Below are positions 33,153-41,008 of a DNA stretch of 64,000 bases, piece after piece (position 1 is the stretch's first letter; each line of letters begins with the position of its first letter). The notes beneath the pieces are model-generated. The model ran no database searches, was not told the origin of the DNA, and was given only the letters and a program-made list of their open reading frames with translations. The stretch spans positions 62,001-126,000 of the forward strand of contig CAYYFE010000005.1 of the NCBI GenBank assembly GCA_964471115.1, read 5' to 3'. Source of the stretch: SYFT01 sp964471115. GTDB lineage: Bacteria > Acidobacteriota > Vicinamibacteria > Vicinamibacterales > SCN-69-37. The position numbers and the translations under genes are program-made.

Positions 33153-34004
33153 GTGCTGACTGCGAACCCCCTGCTTGACGCCCTGAGGTCCACGCCTCAC
33201 GTGTTGTCGGTCGAACTGCGCCCGCCCCGGGCGGAACTGAACGCCGAAGCCGGGATGGACGCGTGGATCGACACGTATCACGCCGTGCGCGGCCTGGTGC
33301 GGCAGGGTCTGTTCGTGTATCTCACCGACAGCGCGGTTGGCGAGAAGGAGGAGAACAACCTCCGGCACCTGGTGATCAATCTGGGCAACGACGTGCCGCG
33401 CAGCCACGTGATTCCGTTCCTCACGACAAAACACACGCGGGAGTACTGTCTGTCGTACGCCGAACGGGCGCTGCATGCCGGGTTTCCGACGCTGGTGGTG
33501 CTGGGCGGTGACAAGTCGGTGGGGCCGCCTCGGTGCGTGGAACACGCGTGGCAGCTGCGCGAGGACATTCGCAGGCACGTACCCGAGCTGGCGCTGGGCG
33601 GCTGGGCCAACCCGCACCAACATCCGCTGACCCAGGTGAGTTATCTGGCCGACGCGCGATTCTCAGGCGAGCTTTTTCTCACGCAGATCGTCTCGCACCA
33701 CGACCTGCCCAAGGTCGAGGCGTTCCTGCAGGCGCAACAGCAGGCGGGGGTCACGCTGCCGGGCATCTTCGGCGTCTTTTATTACCGCAGCGCCAACCCG
33801 AAGACGTTGCAGACGTTGTCGCAGTTTCTCTCGGTGCCCGCCGAAGGCCTGACCCGCGAGTTTGGCGCGGGCGACTCACCGGAAGCGATCTGCGCGCGGT
33901 CCATCCGCGAACTTCGCCACGCCGGCGTCCGCCACATCTATCTGTCGAACCTGCCCATCCGCGGCACCGCGCGCGTCCTGCAACGGATTCTGGATTTGGT
34001 GTAA
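33153..34004 (+). CDS. methylenetetrahydrofolate reductase-like protein
   Basis: 283 residues from a GTG at 33153, chosen because GGAG stands 6 nt before it and the promoter lies just upstream; the frame is open further back but only across the divergent gene. The TIM-barrel features resemble MTHFR: VELRPPR at the first strand, FLTTKHTREYCLSYAERA, LVVLGGDKSVG, GGWANPHQHP, FLTQIVSHHDL and LPGIFGVFYYRS. MTHFR reduces methylene-THF to methyl-THF with FAD. Several motifs differ from MetF (for example TTKH where MetF has LTC/HxTC), so a related C1 or non-folate function is possible. It stands alone and ends 13 bp from the convergent nitroreductase. Confidence 0.65.
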   Translation: MLTANPLLDALRSTPHVLSVELRPPRAELNAEAGMDAWIDTYHAVRGLVRQGLFVYLTDSAVGEKEENNLRHLVINLGNDVPRSHVIPFLTTKHTREYCLSYAERALHAGFPTLVVLGGDKSVGPPRCVEHAWQLREDIRRHVPELALGGWANPHQHPLTQVSYLADARFSGELFLTQIVSHHDLPKVEAFLQAQQQAGVTLPGIFGVFYYRSANPKTLQTLSQFLSVPAEGLTREFGAGDSPEAICARSIRELRHAGVRHIYLSNLPIRGTARVLQRILDLV

Positions 34005-34017
34005 ATGAGCTCGGAGG

Positions 34018-34614
34018 TCATTTCCACGTCCCTTCGAAGACCAGCGCCGACAGCGGTTTGCGCGAACGCGGCGTGACTTCCAGGGCGCGGTGTTTCTCGA
34101 GGGCCAGCGACTCGGCCGGCCCCGGGTACCCAATCGCCATGACCACGGCGATCTCGTAATCCTCCGGCACACCGATGACGGCCGTCGCCGCGGCGCGGTC
34201 GAATCCCTCCATCTGCCGCACGCCCAGGCCCATCGACTGCGCCTGCAGGGTCAGAAGCGCCACGGCGTGGCCGGTGTCGTAGTAGGCGTGCCGGTTGGCT
34301 TCGCCCGCATCACCCACGTGCAGCTTGACGGCCACGACCACCAGCACCGGCGCGGCCGGGGCCCACGCCTGGTTGCCCGCCGACAGCGTGGCCACCAGCG
34401 ACGCATGCACCTCCGGGTGCGCGCGACGGTCGACCAGCACGAAGCGCCACGGCTGTTCGTTGCGCGAGGAGGGCGCCCATCGGGCGGCCTCGAACAGCCG
34501 CGCCAGCGACGCCTCGTTAATGGCTCGCGATGCATCGTACGCACGCGGACTCCAGCGCAACCGGATCAGATCGAGCACTTCATGATCGGTACTGGCATGT
34601 TTCGGATGGGTCAT
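34018..34614 (-). CDS. nitroreductase-family flavoprotein
   Basis: 198 residues from the ATG at 34614; a longer frame starts inside the divergent aminotransferase gene and is rejected. Nitroreductase signatures: RWSPRAYD at the start, FEAARWAPSSRNEQPWRF (FMN phosphate binding), ALLTLQAQSMGLGVRQMEG in the dimer core, and IGVPEDYEIAVVMAIGYPG near the end. The family uses FMN and NAD(P)H to reduce nitro groups, quinones or flavins. The sequence lacks the extra excursions of NfsA/NfsB. Physiological substrate unknown. Confidence 0.9.
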   Translation of the reverse strand: MTHPKHASTDHEVLDLIRLRWSPRAYDASRAINEASLARLFEAARWAPSSRNEQPWRFVLVDRRAHPEVHASLVATLSAGNQAWAPAAPVLVVVAVKLHVGDAGEANRHAYYDTGHAVALLTLQAQSMGLGVRQMEGFDRAAATAVIGVPEDYEIAVVMAIGYPGPAESLALEKHRALEVTPRSRKPLSALVFEGTWK

Positions 34615-34629
34615 GGCCTCGTCACCAGC

Positions 34630-34635
34630 TATCAT
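34630..34635 (+). promoter_or_regulatory. -10 box between divergent genes, leaderless-type start
   Basis: TATCAT ends 7 nt before the ATG at 34643, so a transcript could start at the start codon. The divergent nitroreductase starts at 34614, only 28 bp away. A minus-strand -10 here is much weaker (TAGCTG or GATGAT). Confidence 0.45.
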
Positions 34636-34642
34636 CTCCCGA

Positions 34643-35833
34643 ATGGCCCGGTTTCTCGACTCCGTCCCCTTCTCCGGCATCATCCGCATCCGCGATCTGA
34701 TGTATTCGGTGGATCGCCCGTTCCGCCTCGATCAGGGCGACGTCAGCTTCGACGCGCCGGATTCGGTGAAGGAGGCGCTGCGGAAGGCCGTCACCGACAA
34801 CCGCACGCACTACGTGCAGACGACGGGGATTCCGCGGCTGCTGGAACTGCTCGTCGACAAGATGCAGACGAAGAACCACATCCCGGTGGCCGGCCCGGAT
34901 GAGGTGATGGTCACCAACGGCGGCATCCACGCGCAGTACATCGCGTGCCTCGCGCTGCTGGAACCCGGCGATGAAGTGCTCGTGCCCGATCCGGCATGGC
35001 CGCCCACCGTCAGCAACATCCTGGCGGCCCAGGCCAGGCCGGTGCCGTACCCCGTGCATGAATCGCTGGGCTGGCGTCCCGACATTCTGGAAATTGCGTC
35101 GCTGGTCACGCCGCGCACGAAGGCGATTGTCCTCAACACGCCCTGCAATCCCACCGGCGGCGTGTTGACGAAGGCCGACCTCGAAGCGCTGGCGGCGCTG
35201 GTGAGCGAGCGGGACCTCTGGGTGTTCTCAGACGAGGCGTACGAAGACTTCCTGTACGACGGCCGCGAGCATCACAGCATTGCGGCATTCCCGGGGCTGT
35301 ACGACCGGACCATTCCGCTGTTCACGCTGAGCAAGACGTACGCGATCACCGGCCTGCGCCTGGGGTATCTCGCGATCAAGGACCCGAAGATCCGCGAGCG
35401 CGCGAAGAAGGTCGTGTTCTGCACGACCTCGAACGTCTCGTCCATCGTGCAGTACGGCGCGGTGGGCGCCCTCGAGGGACCGCAGGACGTGATCGAAGCG
35501 TTCCGTCGTGAGCTGGCGGCCCGGCGCGACATCTTCTACGAGAAACTGCCGAAGGCGTCTCACGGCCTGCTGTCGGGCGCCCAGCCACACGGCGCGTTTT
35601 ACGCGTTCGTGCGCGTGGACCCTGCATGGACGTCACCGCTGCCCAACGCCCCGGAGTCGTTGTCGTGGGCGATGACGGAGTTCCTGATCAAACGCGCGCG
35701 GCTCGGCTCGGTGCCCGGCGTCGACTTCGGCGCGCGCGGCGAAGGATTCCTCCGGTTCTGCTTCGCGCGCGATCGCGCGGAGATCGAGGGCGCGCTGGAC
35801 TCAATGCACGAGGCCCTTGGCGCGCACCAGTGA
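34643..35833 (+). CDS. class I/II pyridoxal-phosphate aminotransferase
   Basis: 396 residues from the ATG at 34643 (a start 10 codons upstream would overlap the divergent gene). Fold-type I motifs: VMVTNGGIHAQYI, VPDPAWPPTVSN, LNTPCNPTGG, SDEAYEDFLYDG and the Schiff-base lysine in LSKTYAITGLRLGY; the C-terminal Arg is in FLRFCFARDR. This is aspartate/aromatic aminotransferase-like, subgroup I-gamma. The amino-acid donor cannot be read from the sequence. The last 33 bp overlap the convergent PadR gene. Confidence 0.92.
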   Translation: MARFLDSVPFSGIIRIRDLMYSVDRPFRLDQGDVSFDAPDSVKEALRKAVTDNRTHYVQTTGIPRLLELLVDKMQTKNHIPVAGPDEVMVTNGGIHAQYIACLALLEPGDEVLVPDPAWPPTVSNILAAQARPVPYPVHESLGWRPDILEIASLVTPRTKAIVLNTPCNPTGGVLTKADLEALAALVSERDLWVFSDEAYEDFLYDGREHHSIAAFPGLYDRTIPLFTLSKTYAITGLRLGYLAIKDPKIRERAKKVVFCTTSNVSSIVQYGAVGALEGPQDVIEAFRRELAARRDIFYEKLPKASHGLLSGAQPHGAFYAFVRVDPAWTSPLPNAPESLSWAMTEFLIKRARLGSVPGVDFGARGEGFLRFCFARDRAEIEGALDSMHEALGAHQ

Positions 35834-36130
35834 GACCACTTCGGCGAGCCGTTGCGCCTCGAGCGACAACACCTCACGGCCGAGCGGCGTAATCTCGTAG
35901 AAACGTCGCCGACCGTCGGCGGGTGTGTCCGCGCCGGACTCGGCCACCAACCCGGCGTCCACCAGCCGCCCCAGCGTGCCGTACAACGTCCCAGGGCCCA
36001 GCTTCACCTGTCCCTGCGTCCGTTCGGACGCCTCTTTGGCAATCCCGTAGCCGTGGCGCGGACCGTCGGACAGCGCCAGAAGAATGTGCAGCACGGGCTG
36101 CGTGAGTGGGAGAAACTGCTGCGCGTTCAT
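35801..36130 (-). CDS. PadR-family transcriptional regulator
   Basis: 109 residues from the ATG at 36130, which overlaps the ADOP stop by 4 nt; a longer frame would read through the ADOP end. PadR signatures: FLPLTQPVLHILLALSDGPRHGYGIAKE, LGPGTLYGTLGRLVDAGLV and RRRFYEITPLGREVL. Here the regulator is the downstream gene of the ADOP operon, the reverse of the order at 3.3 kb. The three CATCCGT half-sites at the ADOP start are a candidate operator. The 3' end overlaps the convergent aminotransferase by 33 bp. Confidence 0.92.
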   Translation of the reverse strand: MNAQQFLPLTQPVLHILLALSDGPRHGYGIAKEASERTQGQVKLGPGTLYGTLGRLVDAGLVAESGADTPADGRRRFYEITPLGREVLSLEAQRLAEVVSLVRAKGLVH

Positions 36131-38859
36131 GCGTCGCCTCTCAACACGGCCACCGGGTTGACGCGCATGGCGCGCCGCGCGGGCAACCACGCCGCCGCCA
36201 ACGCGACGACCGACACCACGACCGCGGCCGTGGCGATGACCGGGACGTTCGTTCCGGTGACCCGATACAACTCACCCGCGACCTGACTGGCCGCCCACAC
36301 TGCCAGCCCCGCGCCGGCGACCAGGCCCACCGCCAACAGACGCGCCGTGCCGCCAATCACACCGGCGAAGATCTGTCGAGGCACCGCGCCCAGCGCCAGG
36401 CGGATACCAATGGCGCGTTGTGACAACACCACCTGATAGGCCACGACCCCATACGTCCCGACCACCGCCAGCAGCAGCGCCACCAGGCCAAACGCCGCGG
36501 ACAGCTGCGAGAGGAATCGTTGCGGCGCCGTCGCCAGCGCCACGCGCTCCGCGATGTCGTACGACACGGTCAGCGGCACCTGCGGGTCGAGGGCGGCCAC
36601 CGCCTGTTGCACCGTGCCCGTCAACGACGCCGGCGGCACGGTGGTGTGCATCACGAGCCAGATCGTCGAGGTGGGCCGCACGGCAAACGGCAGGTACAAA
36701 TCCGGGTCCTGCGTCGGATTGTCGGGCAGCCCTCGGAACTTCGTGTCGGCCACGACGCCGACGATGCGCATCCAGGGCCGGGGGGAATCCGATCGGCCAA
36801 GTTTGATGCGCTGGCCCACGGCGCTCTGTCCGGACCAGAACCGGGCGGCCAGCCGCTGACTGACGACCACCGGCACATCCGGTTCAGCCATCGAGACGGG
36901 TTGCCCGTCAAAGGCGGGCACCGATGCGCCGTCGATGAGGGCGATGCCGGCCGCGCGGAAGAAGTCATCGCTGACTTGATGCACATACACGCGGCCTTCG
37001 CGCTGCGCGGGCTCGGCGTGCGCGACATCGGCCGTGTAGAATGACGCCGACGATCCGCCGCCCAGCATCGCGTCAACACTGACAGATGCGGCTTGCACAC
37101 CCGGCAGCGTCGGCAGTCTCGTGTGGAGGTCCCGGATGACCGTCAGTCGTCGCGCCGGCTCGTAGCGGCTGTTGGGCAACTCGATGCTGGCCACAAATGT
37201 TTGACTGGTGCGGTATCCCGCCTCCACCTCGCTGAGGTTGCGGAAACTCAGACCCAGCAACACGGCCGTGGTCAGCAACGCGACGGCGCAGGCCACCTGC
37301 ACTGTGGTCAGCGCCTGACGCAGGCGGACCGTTCGCGAGGAATCCGAGGCGCCACGTGATGAGGACAAGCCTGACTGCCCGGACCTGACTGACGCAATCG
37401 ACGCCAGCGTAATGAACCCCGCCGCCGCCATCGTCAGACCCGCCCCCACCAGCAGCACGGGCGCCGACACCTCCGGCACGGCGAAGGTCGGCAGCGATGC
37501 CGGGTCGAGCCGGCGCAGCAGGGCGACCAGCCACCACACCAGTGGCGTGGCGGCCACCGCGCCCATCAGCGCCAAGGCGAATCCATCCGCCGCCGCCAGC
37601 GACACGATGCGGCCGCGTGTGGCGCCCAGCGACGATCGCACGGCAAACTCGAACTGCCGCGCACTCAGGCGCGCGACCAGCAGGTTGGCGACGTTCACAC
37701 ACGTCATGAAGAGGATGACGCCCACGGCCGCGAGCAGGATGACCAATTGCGGCCGCACGGTGCCGTACAACGCTTCACTCAGCAGTCGCGCCTGCGCGGT
37801 GTAACCCTTGTTGCTGACCGGATAGGCCTCGGCCAGTTGCGCGCCGACGGCGGTCAGCGCCGCGTTGGCCGCCTCGAGCGACACGCCCGGCGCCAGGCGC
37901 GCAATGGCGCCGAAGCCCCGATTGCCGCGGTTGTTCCACGAGGCATCGGTCACCAGGAACGGGTGGCGCGCAAACGGCACCCAGGCCTCCACCGTGCCGC
38001 TCGTGCCCCGGAACGTCGCCGGCATCACGCCGCTCACGATGAATGCCTGATCGTCGCCGTACAACGTGCGGCCCACCACCTGCGGGTCGCGGTTGAAGTG
38101 CCGCTCCCAGAGCCCCTCGCTGATGAGAATCGGCGGTGTGTCATCCGCGTCGTCGCGTTCCGGCCAGACGCTGCCGACGAGCGGCGACACGCCCAGCAGG
38201 GAGAAGTACGTCGCCCCCACCATGGCCGAGGACGTCGGCACGCCGACCCCGGTGGCGCGCACGGTCATCGTGAAACTCGACAGCGCCGCCATGTCGGTGA
38301 AGACCGACGTGGTGCCGGCGCGATAGTCGCGCAGGTCGGGCACCGAGAAGGCGCGCGGCTCGAGCTGGTCGCGCTGCACCATCGTGCGCACCTGCAACAG
38401 ACGATCGGGGTCGGCAAACGGCAGCGGCCGGAACAACACGCCGTACGCGACCGCGAAGATGGCGAGTGTGCCGCCGAGCCCGATTGCCAACGAGGCCACC
38501 GACGTGGCGGTCAGCCCGGGCCGGCGAAGCAGCGAGCGGAAGGCGTAACGAAGGTCGTGAATCCAGGACATGAACCAGGGGTCTCCTGACGGGGTGGGCT
38601 CGTGGGCTAGTGGGTTCGTGCGCTCGTGGGCTCGTGGGTTCGTGGGCTGGTGAGCTCGTGGGCTCGTGGGCTGGGGGGTGACCCAGCAGCGGATCAGATC
38701 CCAGAGCAGGCCGGCCACCGTGGCGAGAACGCCGGTCAGGCCGCGCTCACGCCGGGCCTCGGCCAGCGAAATCCGCCAGAATTCGCGGATTTCGGCCTCC
38801 CGGTGTGCCAGGCGGCGCGGGTAGAGCCGTGCGATGGAGAACATCCGTGGCCGCTGCAT
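36127..38859 (-). CDS. ADOP-type permease with prefix and octapeptide-repeat linker
   Basis: 910 residues. An N-terminal prefix (about 1-60, RLYPRRLAHREAEIREFWR...) of the type found before many ADOP permeases is followed by a Pro/His/Thr linker made of three copies of an eight-residue unit (PTSPRAHQ, PTNPRAHE, RTNPLAHE). That linker is encoded by an 8-bp DNA array. The permease starts at about residue 97 (MSWIHDLRYAFRSLLRRPG) with the usual TM1, core, FtsX block, core, FtsX block order (EFAVRSSLGATRGRI, QRAIGIRLALGAVPRQI). An internal ATG at 38571 with AGGAG upstream would give an 814-residue protein, matching the prefix-less ADOP at 20.2 kb. It is coupled to a downstream PadR gene. Confidence 0.9.
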   Translation of the reverse strand: MQRPRMFSIARLYPRRLAHREAEIREFWRISLAEARRERGLTGVLATVAGLLWDLIRCWVTPQPTSPRAHQPTNPRAHERTNPLAHEPTPSGDPWFMSWIHDLRYAFRSLLRRPGLTATSVASLAIGLGGTLAIFAVAYGVLFRPLPFADPDRLLQVRTMVQRDQLEPRAFSVPDLRDYRAGTTSVFTDMAALSSFTMTVRATGVGVPTSSAMVGATYFSLLGVSPLVGSVWPERDDADDTPPILISEGLWERHFNRDPQVVGRTLYGDDQAFIVSGVMPATFRGTSGTVEAWVPFARHPFLVTDASWNNRGNRGFGAIARLAPGVSLEAANAALTAVGAQLAEAYPVSNKGYTAQARLLSEALYGTVRPQLVILLAAVGVILFMTCVNVANLLVARLSARQFEFAVRSSLGATRGRIVSLAAADGFALALMGAVAATPLVWWLVALLRRLDPASLPTFAVPEVSAPVLLVGAGLTMAAAGFITLASIASVRSGQSGLSSSRGASDSSRTVRLRQALTTVQVACAVALLTTAVLLGLSFRNLSEVEAGYRTSQTFVASIELPNSRYEPARRLTVIRDLHTRLPTLPGVQAASVSVDAMLGGGSSASFYTADVAHAEPAQREGRVYVHQVSDDFFRAAGIALIDGASVPAFDGQPVSMAEPDVPVVVSQRLAARFWSGQSAVGQRIKLGRSDSPRPWMRIVGVVADTKFRGLPDNPTQDPDLYLPFAVRPTSTIWLVMHTTVPPASLTGTVQQAVAALDPQVPLTVSYDIAERVALATAPQRFLSQLSAAFGLVALLLAVVGTYGVVAYQVVLSQRAIGIRLALGAVPRQIFAGVIGGTARLLAVGLVAGAGLAVWAASQVAGELYRVTGTNVPVIATAAVVVSVVALAAAWLPARRAMRVNPVAVLRGDA
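38594..38673. repeat. ten-copy 8-bp tandem array inside ADOP coding sequence
   Basis: Ten units of GTGGGCTC (plus strand) with scattered single changes (GTGGGCTA, GTGGGTTC, GTGCGCTC, GTGGGCTG, GTGAGCTC). It encodes the octapeptide linker of the ADOP protein on the minus strand. Because 8 is not a multiple of 3, gain or loss of one or two units would shift the frame. Confidence 0.85.
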
Positions 38860-38871
38860 CCGTTACGGATG
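38842..38871. promoter_or_regulatory. CATCCGT palindrome plus extra half-site, candidate operator
   Basis: CATCCGT-T-ACGGATG (38857-38871) is a perfect 7+1+7 inverted repeat whose left end is the ADOP start codon (complement). A further CATCCGT lies at 38842-38848. A dimeric regulator such as the coupled PadR protein could bind here and block the start region. Confidence 0.35.
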
Positions 38872-38896
38872 TATTACGCAGCGAAGGCCTGGAGGT

Positions 38897-39622
38897 TCAC
38901 TCAAACACGAGTTTGGCGCCGGCCACCACCAGTACAGCCCCAAGCACCTTCTTGAAGGTCGGCGTGCCGATGTGGCGACTGCCCAGCTCGGCGCCAATCA
39001 GCCCGCCGGCCACGGCCGCACCGGCCCAAAGCGGCAGTTGATCCGGCAGGTTGCCAAGGCTCGACGGGTTGCCGGCCAGACCCGCGGCGGAGTTGACCAG
39101 GATGAACGCGGCCGAAACCCCGCCGGTTTCTCGTGCGCCGGCCCAGCCCATGAACAACAGGAGGGGGCTGAGGAAGATGCCGCCTCCAGTGCCGGTGAGT
39201 CCCGCCAGCAGCCCGATCCCGGCGCCGCTGATGATCGCCACCAGTCTGCCGGGCGGCTTCGGATTCGCGACACGCAGGTCCAGCCAGAGGCGGGCGGCCG
39301 CGGTCCACAACACGAGTCCCACCAGCGTGCGATACCACTGCCCCGGCAACGTGATGGCGCCGCCGACATAGGCCAGCGGAATCGATCCGACGATGAACGG
39401 CCAGAACAGCGACCAGGAGAACAGCCCGGCTCGCCCGAACCGCCACAACGCAATCGACGCCACCAGCAGGTTCAACACCAGCGCCGTCGGCCGCATCATC
39501 GGCGTGGGCATGCCAAGGAAGGTCATCGCCGCGAGATACCCGGACGCGCCGGCGTGCCCGACTGAGGAATAGAGGATGGCGGCCAGGAAAAACGCGACCG
39601 TGAGCGCGACGGTGGAATCCAT
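38897..39622 (-). CDS. TSUP-family (TauE/SafE-type) membrane permease
   Basis: 241 residues with about eight TM helices and the two-half TSUP layout: the N-terminal half has YSSVGHAGASGYLAAM and the second half GLLAGLTGTGGGIFLSPLLL, each carrying the Gly-rich loop of the family. TSUP proteins export or import sulfite, sulfoacetate, thiosulfate or other organosulfur anions. The ATG overlaps the SDR stop by one base (TGATG), so it is co-translated with the reductase. The substrate is unknown. Confidence 0.9.
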   Translation of the reverse strand: MDSTVALTVAFFLAAILYSSVGHAGASGYLAAMTFLGMPTPMMRPTALVLNLLVASIALWRFGRAGLFSWSLFWPFIVGSIPLAYVGGAITLPGQWYRTLVGLVLWTAAARLWLDLRVANPKPPGRLVAIISGAGIGLLAGLTGTGGGIFLSPLLLFMGWAGARETGGVSAAFILVNSAAGLAGNPSSLGNLPDQLPLWAGAAVAGGLIGAELGSRHIGTPTFKKVLGAVLVVAGAKLVFE

Positions 39623-40365
39623 CAGCGCAGGTGCCGGCCGCCGTCGACGCGAATCGTTTCGCCGGTCAGGAAATCGGTTTCCGCGAGCGCGACGACGGCC
39701 TTGGCAATTTCGTCCACGCCGCCCCAGCGGCCGACCGGCGTCGCGGCCTCGACACGCGCGCGGGTGTCGACCGTCATGTCGTCGGGCGGCAGCACGGGTC
39801 CCGGCGCGATGCAGTTGACCAGGATGTTGTCGGCGGCCAGTTCGAGTGCCAGCGCTTCGGTGATCGCCTTCACGCCGGCTTTGGCAATGTAGTACCCGGT
39901 GTACCCCTTGTAGCGGGGCCGTCCGCTTGCCGCCGTCCAGTCACTGAAGGTGATGATGCGCCCGCCGCCGGCCGCGCGGAGGTGAGGCACGGCGGCCATC
40001 GCGCACACGAACGTGCCGCGCATGTCGACGCCCAGCGTGCGTTCCACCTCCCACGTATCCAGCGTGTCGAATGGGGCGGGTTGATACCGTGACGCCATCA
40101 GCACCAGCACGTCGAGGCGCCCCATGGTGTGCGCCACCTTGCGCACGACGTCGTTCACCTGGTCCACCTCTGCCGTCACGTCGCACGCGATCGTCATGGC
40201 CCGGCGTCCCTGCGCGCGGACCAGCGCCGCGGCGGCGTCCGCCTGTGGTTGTGACTGGCGGTAGGTGAACGCCACGTCGGCGCCACGCGACGCCAGAGCG
40301 AGCCCAATCGCCTCGCCCATCCGCGCGCCGCCCACGACGAGGGCGACTCTATCTGTCAATGTCAT
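39622..40365 (-). CDS. SDR-family oxidoreductase
   Basis: 247 residues from the ATG at 40365; a GTG five codons upstream lies in the tandem array. Classical short-chain dehydrogenase: NAD(P)-binding VALVVGGARMGEAIGLALA, VLVLMAS in place of NNAG, catalytic Ser in ITFSDWT and Tyr/Lys in YYIAKAG, then NCIAPGPVLPPD and FLTGETIRVDGGRHL at the end. The altered NNAG motif and FSDW are unusual for FabG but common in pteridine-reductase-like SDRs. The gene precedes TSUP with a one-base overlap. Confidence 0.88.
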   Translation of the reverse strand: MTLTDRVALVVGGARMGEAIGLALASRGADVAFTYRQSQPQADAAAALVRAQGRRAMTIACDVTAEVDQVNDVVRKVAHTMGRLDVLVLMASRYQPAPFDTLDTWEVERTLGVDMRGTFVCAMAAVPHLRAAGGGRIITFSDWTAASGRPRYKGYTGYYIAKAGVKAITEALALELAADNILVNCIAPGPVLPPDDMTVDTRARVEAATPVGRWGGVDEIAKAVVALAETDFLTGETIRVDGGRHLR

Positions 40366-40370
40366 CGGAA

Positions 40371-40460
40371 CTTGCGCCACTCGCCGCTACTTGCCGCCAC
40401 TCGCCGCCACTTGCCGCTACTCGCCGCTACTCGCCGCCACTCGCCGCCACTCGCTCACAC
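40371..40460. repeat. 10-bp tandem array between SDR and DoxX genes
   Basis: Seven full units of T(C/T)GCCGC(C/T)AC occupy 40381-40450, with decayed partial units on both sides (40371-40380 and 40451-40460). It fills the whole gap between the DoxX stop and the SDR start. Units vary only at the two pyrimidine positions. Confidence 0.85.
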
Positions 40461-40970
40461 CTTGCCTCGCAGCCGCGCCTTGCCGGCGGCGCGTTCGTGG
40501 GCCGATCGCGCGCGCGATCCGTCGATGGACCATTCGCCGGCCCCGGTGAGGATGAGGCACAACAGGCTGCCAAGCAGCAGCACATGAAACTCCATGCCCT
40601 GGCCGCGATCCGCGGTGCCCGTCCAGTTGAGGAAGAAACCCGCCGGCCACGTCCATTTCCACATCGTGACGGCCGTGGTGATCATGAGCGCGGGCGCCGC
40701 CACGCGCGTCAGCCATCCGATGATCAGCAGGGCGCCACCCAGGACCTCGATGGCGCCGAAGGCCACCGCCAGTGCAAACGCCGGCTCGAGGCCGACCGAC
40801 GCAAACTGCTGAGCGACGGCGCCGGGCCCGCCGACGCCAAGGGCCGGGCCTGCGAACAGGCCGAACAATTTGTGGGTTCCGTGGGCGATGAACACCCCGG
40901 CCAGGACCAGCCGGAGCGCCATCAGGCCAAGTCCGCTCAAAAGGGCCCCCTTTGCCCGCCATTCTGCCAC
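40455..40970 (-). CDS. DoxX-family membrane protein
   Basis: 171 residues from a GTG at 40970 (ATG 16 codons later is an alternative). Four TM helices: ALRLVLAGVFIAHGTHKLFG opens the DoxX domain, followed by AFGAIEVLGGALLIIGWLTR, APALMITTAVTMWKWTW and VLLLGSLLCLILTGAGEWSID. DoxX proteins are small quinone-related or redox-stress membrane proteins; the biochemical role here is unknown. The start region faces the divergent Tat-like aminotransferase 38 bp away, with a symmetric -10 between. Confidence 0.88.
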   Translation of the reverse strand: MAEWRAKGALLSGLGLMALRLVLAGVFIAHGTHKLFGLFAGPALGVGGPGAVAQQFASVGLEPAFALAVAFGAIEVLGGALLIIGWLTRVAAPALMITTAVTMWKWTWPAGFFLNWTGTADRGQGMEFHVLLLGSLLCLILTGAGEWSIDGSRARSAHERAAGKARLRGKV

Positions 40971-40979
40971 CTTTGGGGC

Positions 40980-40986
40980 TATGATT
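40980..40986. promoter_or_regulatory. shared bidirectional -10 element
   Basis: TATGAT (40980-40985) on the plus strand overlaps AATCAT (40981-40986) on the minus strand. The minus box ends 10 nt before the DoxX GTG at 40970. The plus box ends 23 nt before the ATG at 41009, with a GAGGG possible ribosome site. Confidence 0.42.
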
Positions 40987-41008
40987 CGCCTGTTTTTGAG
41001 GGCCGACC

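Noticed and set aside
40381..40450. CRISPR-like array
   Set aside because: Units are 10 bp, directly adjacent with no spacers; it is a simple tandem repeat.
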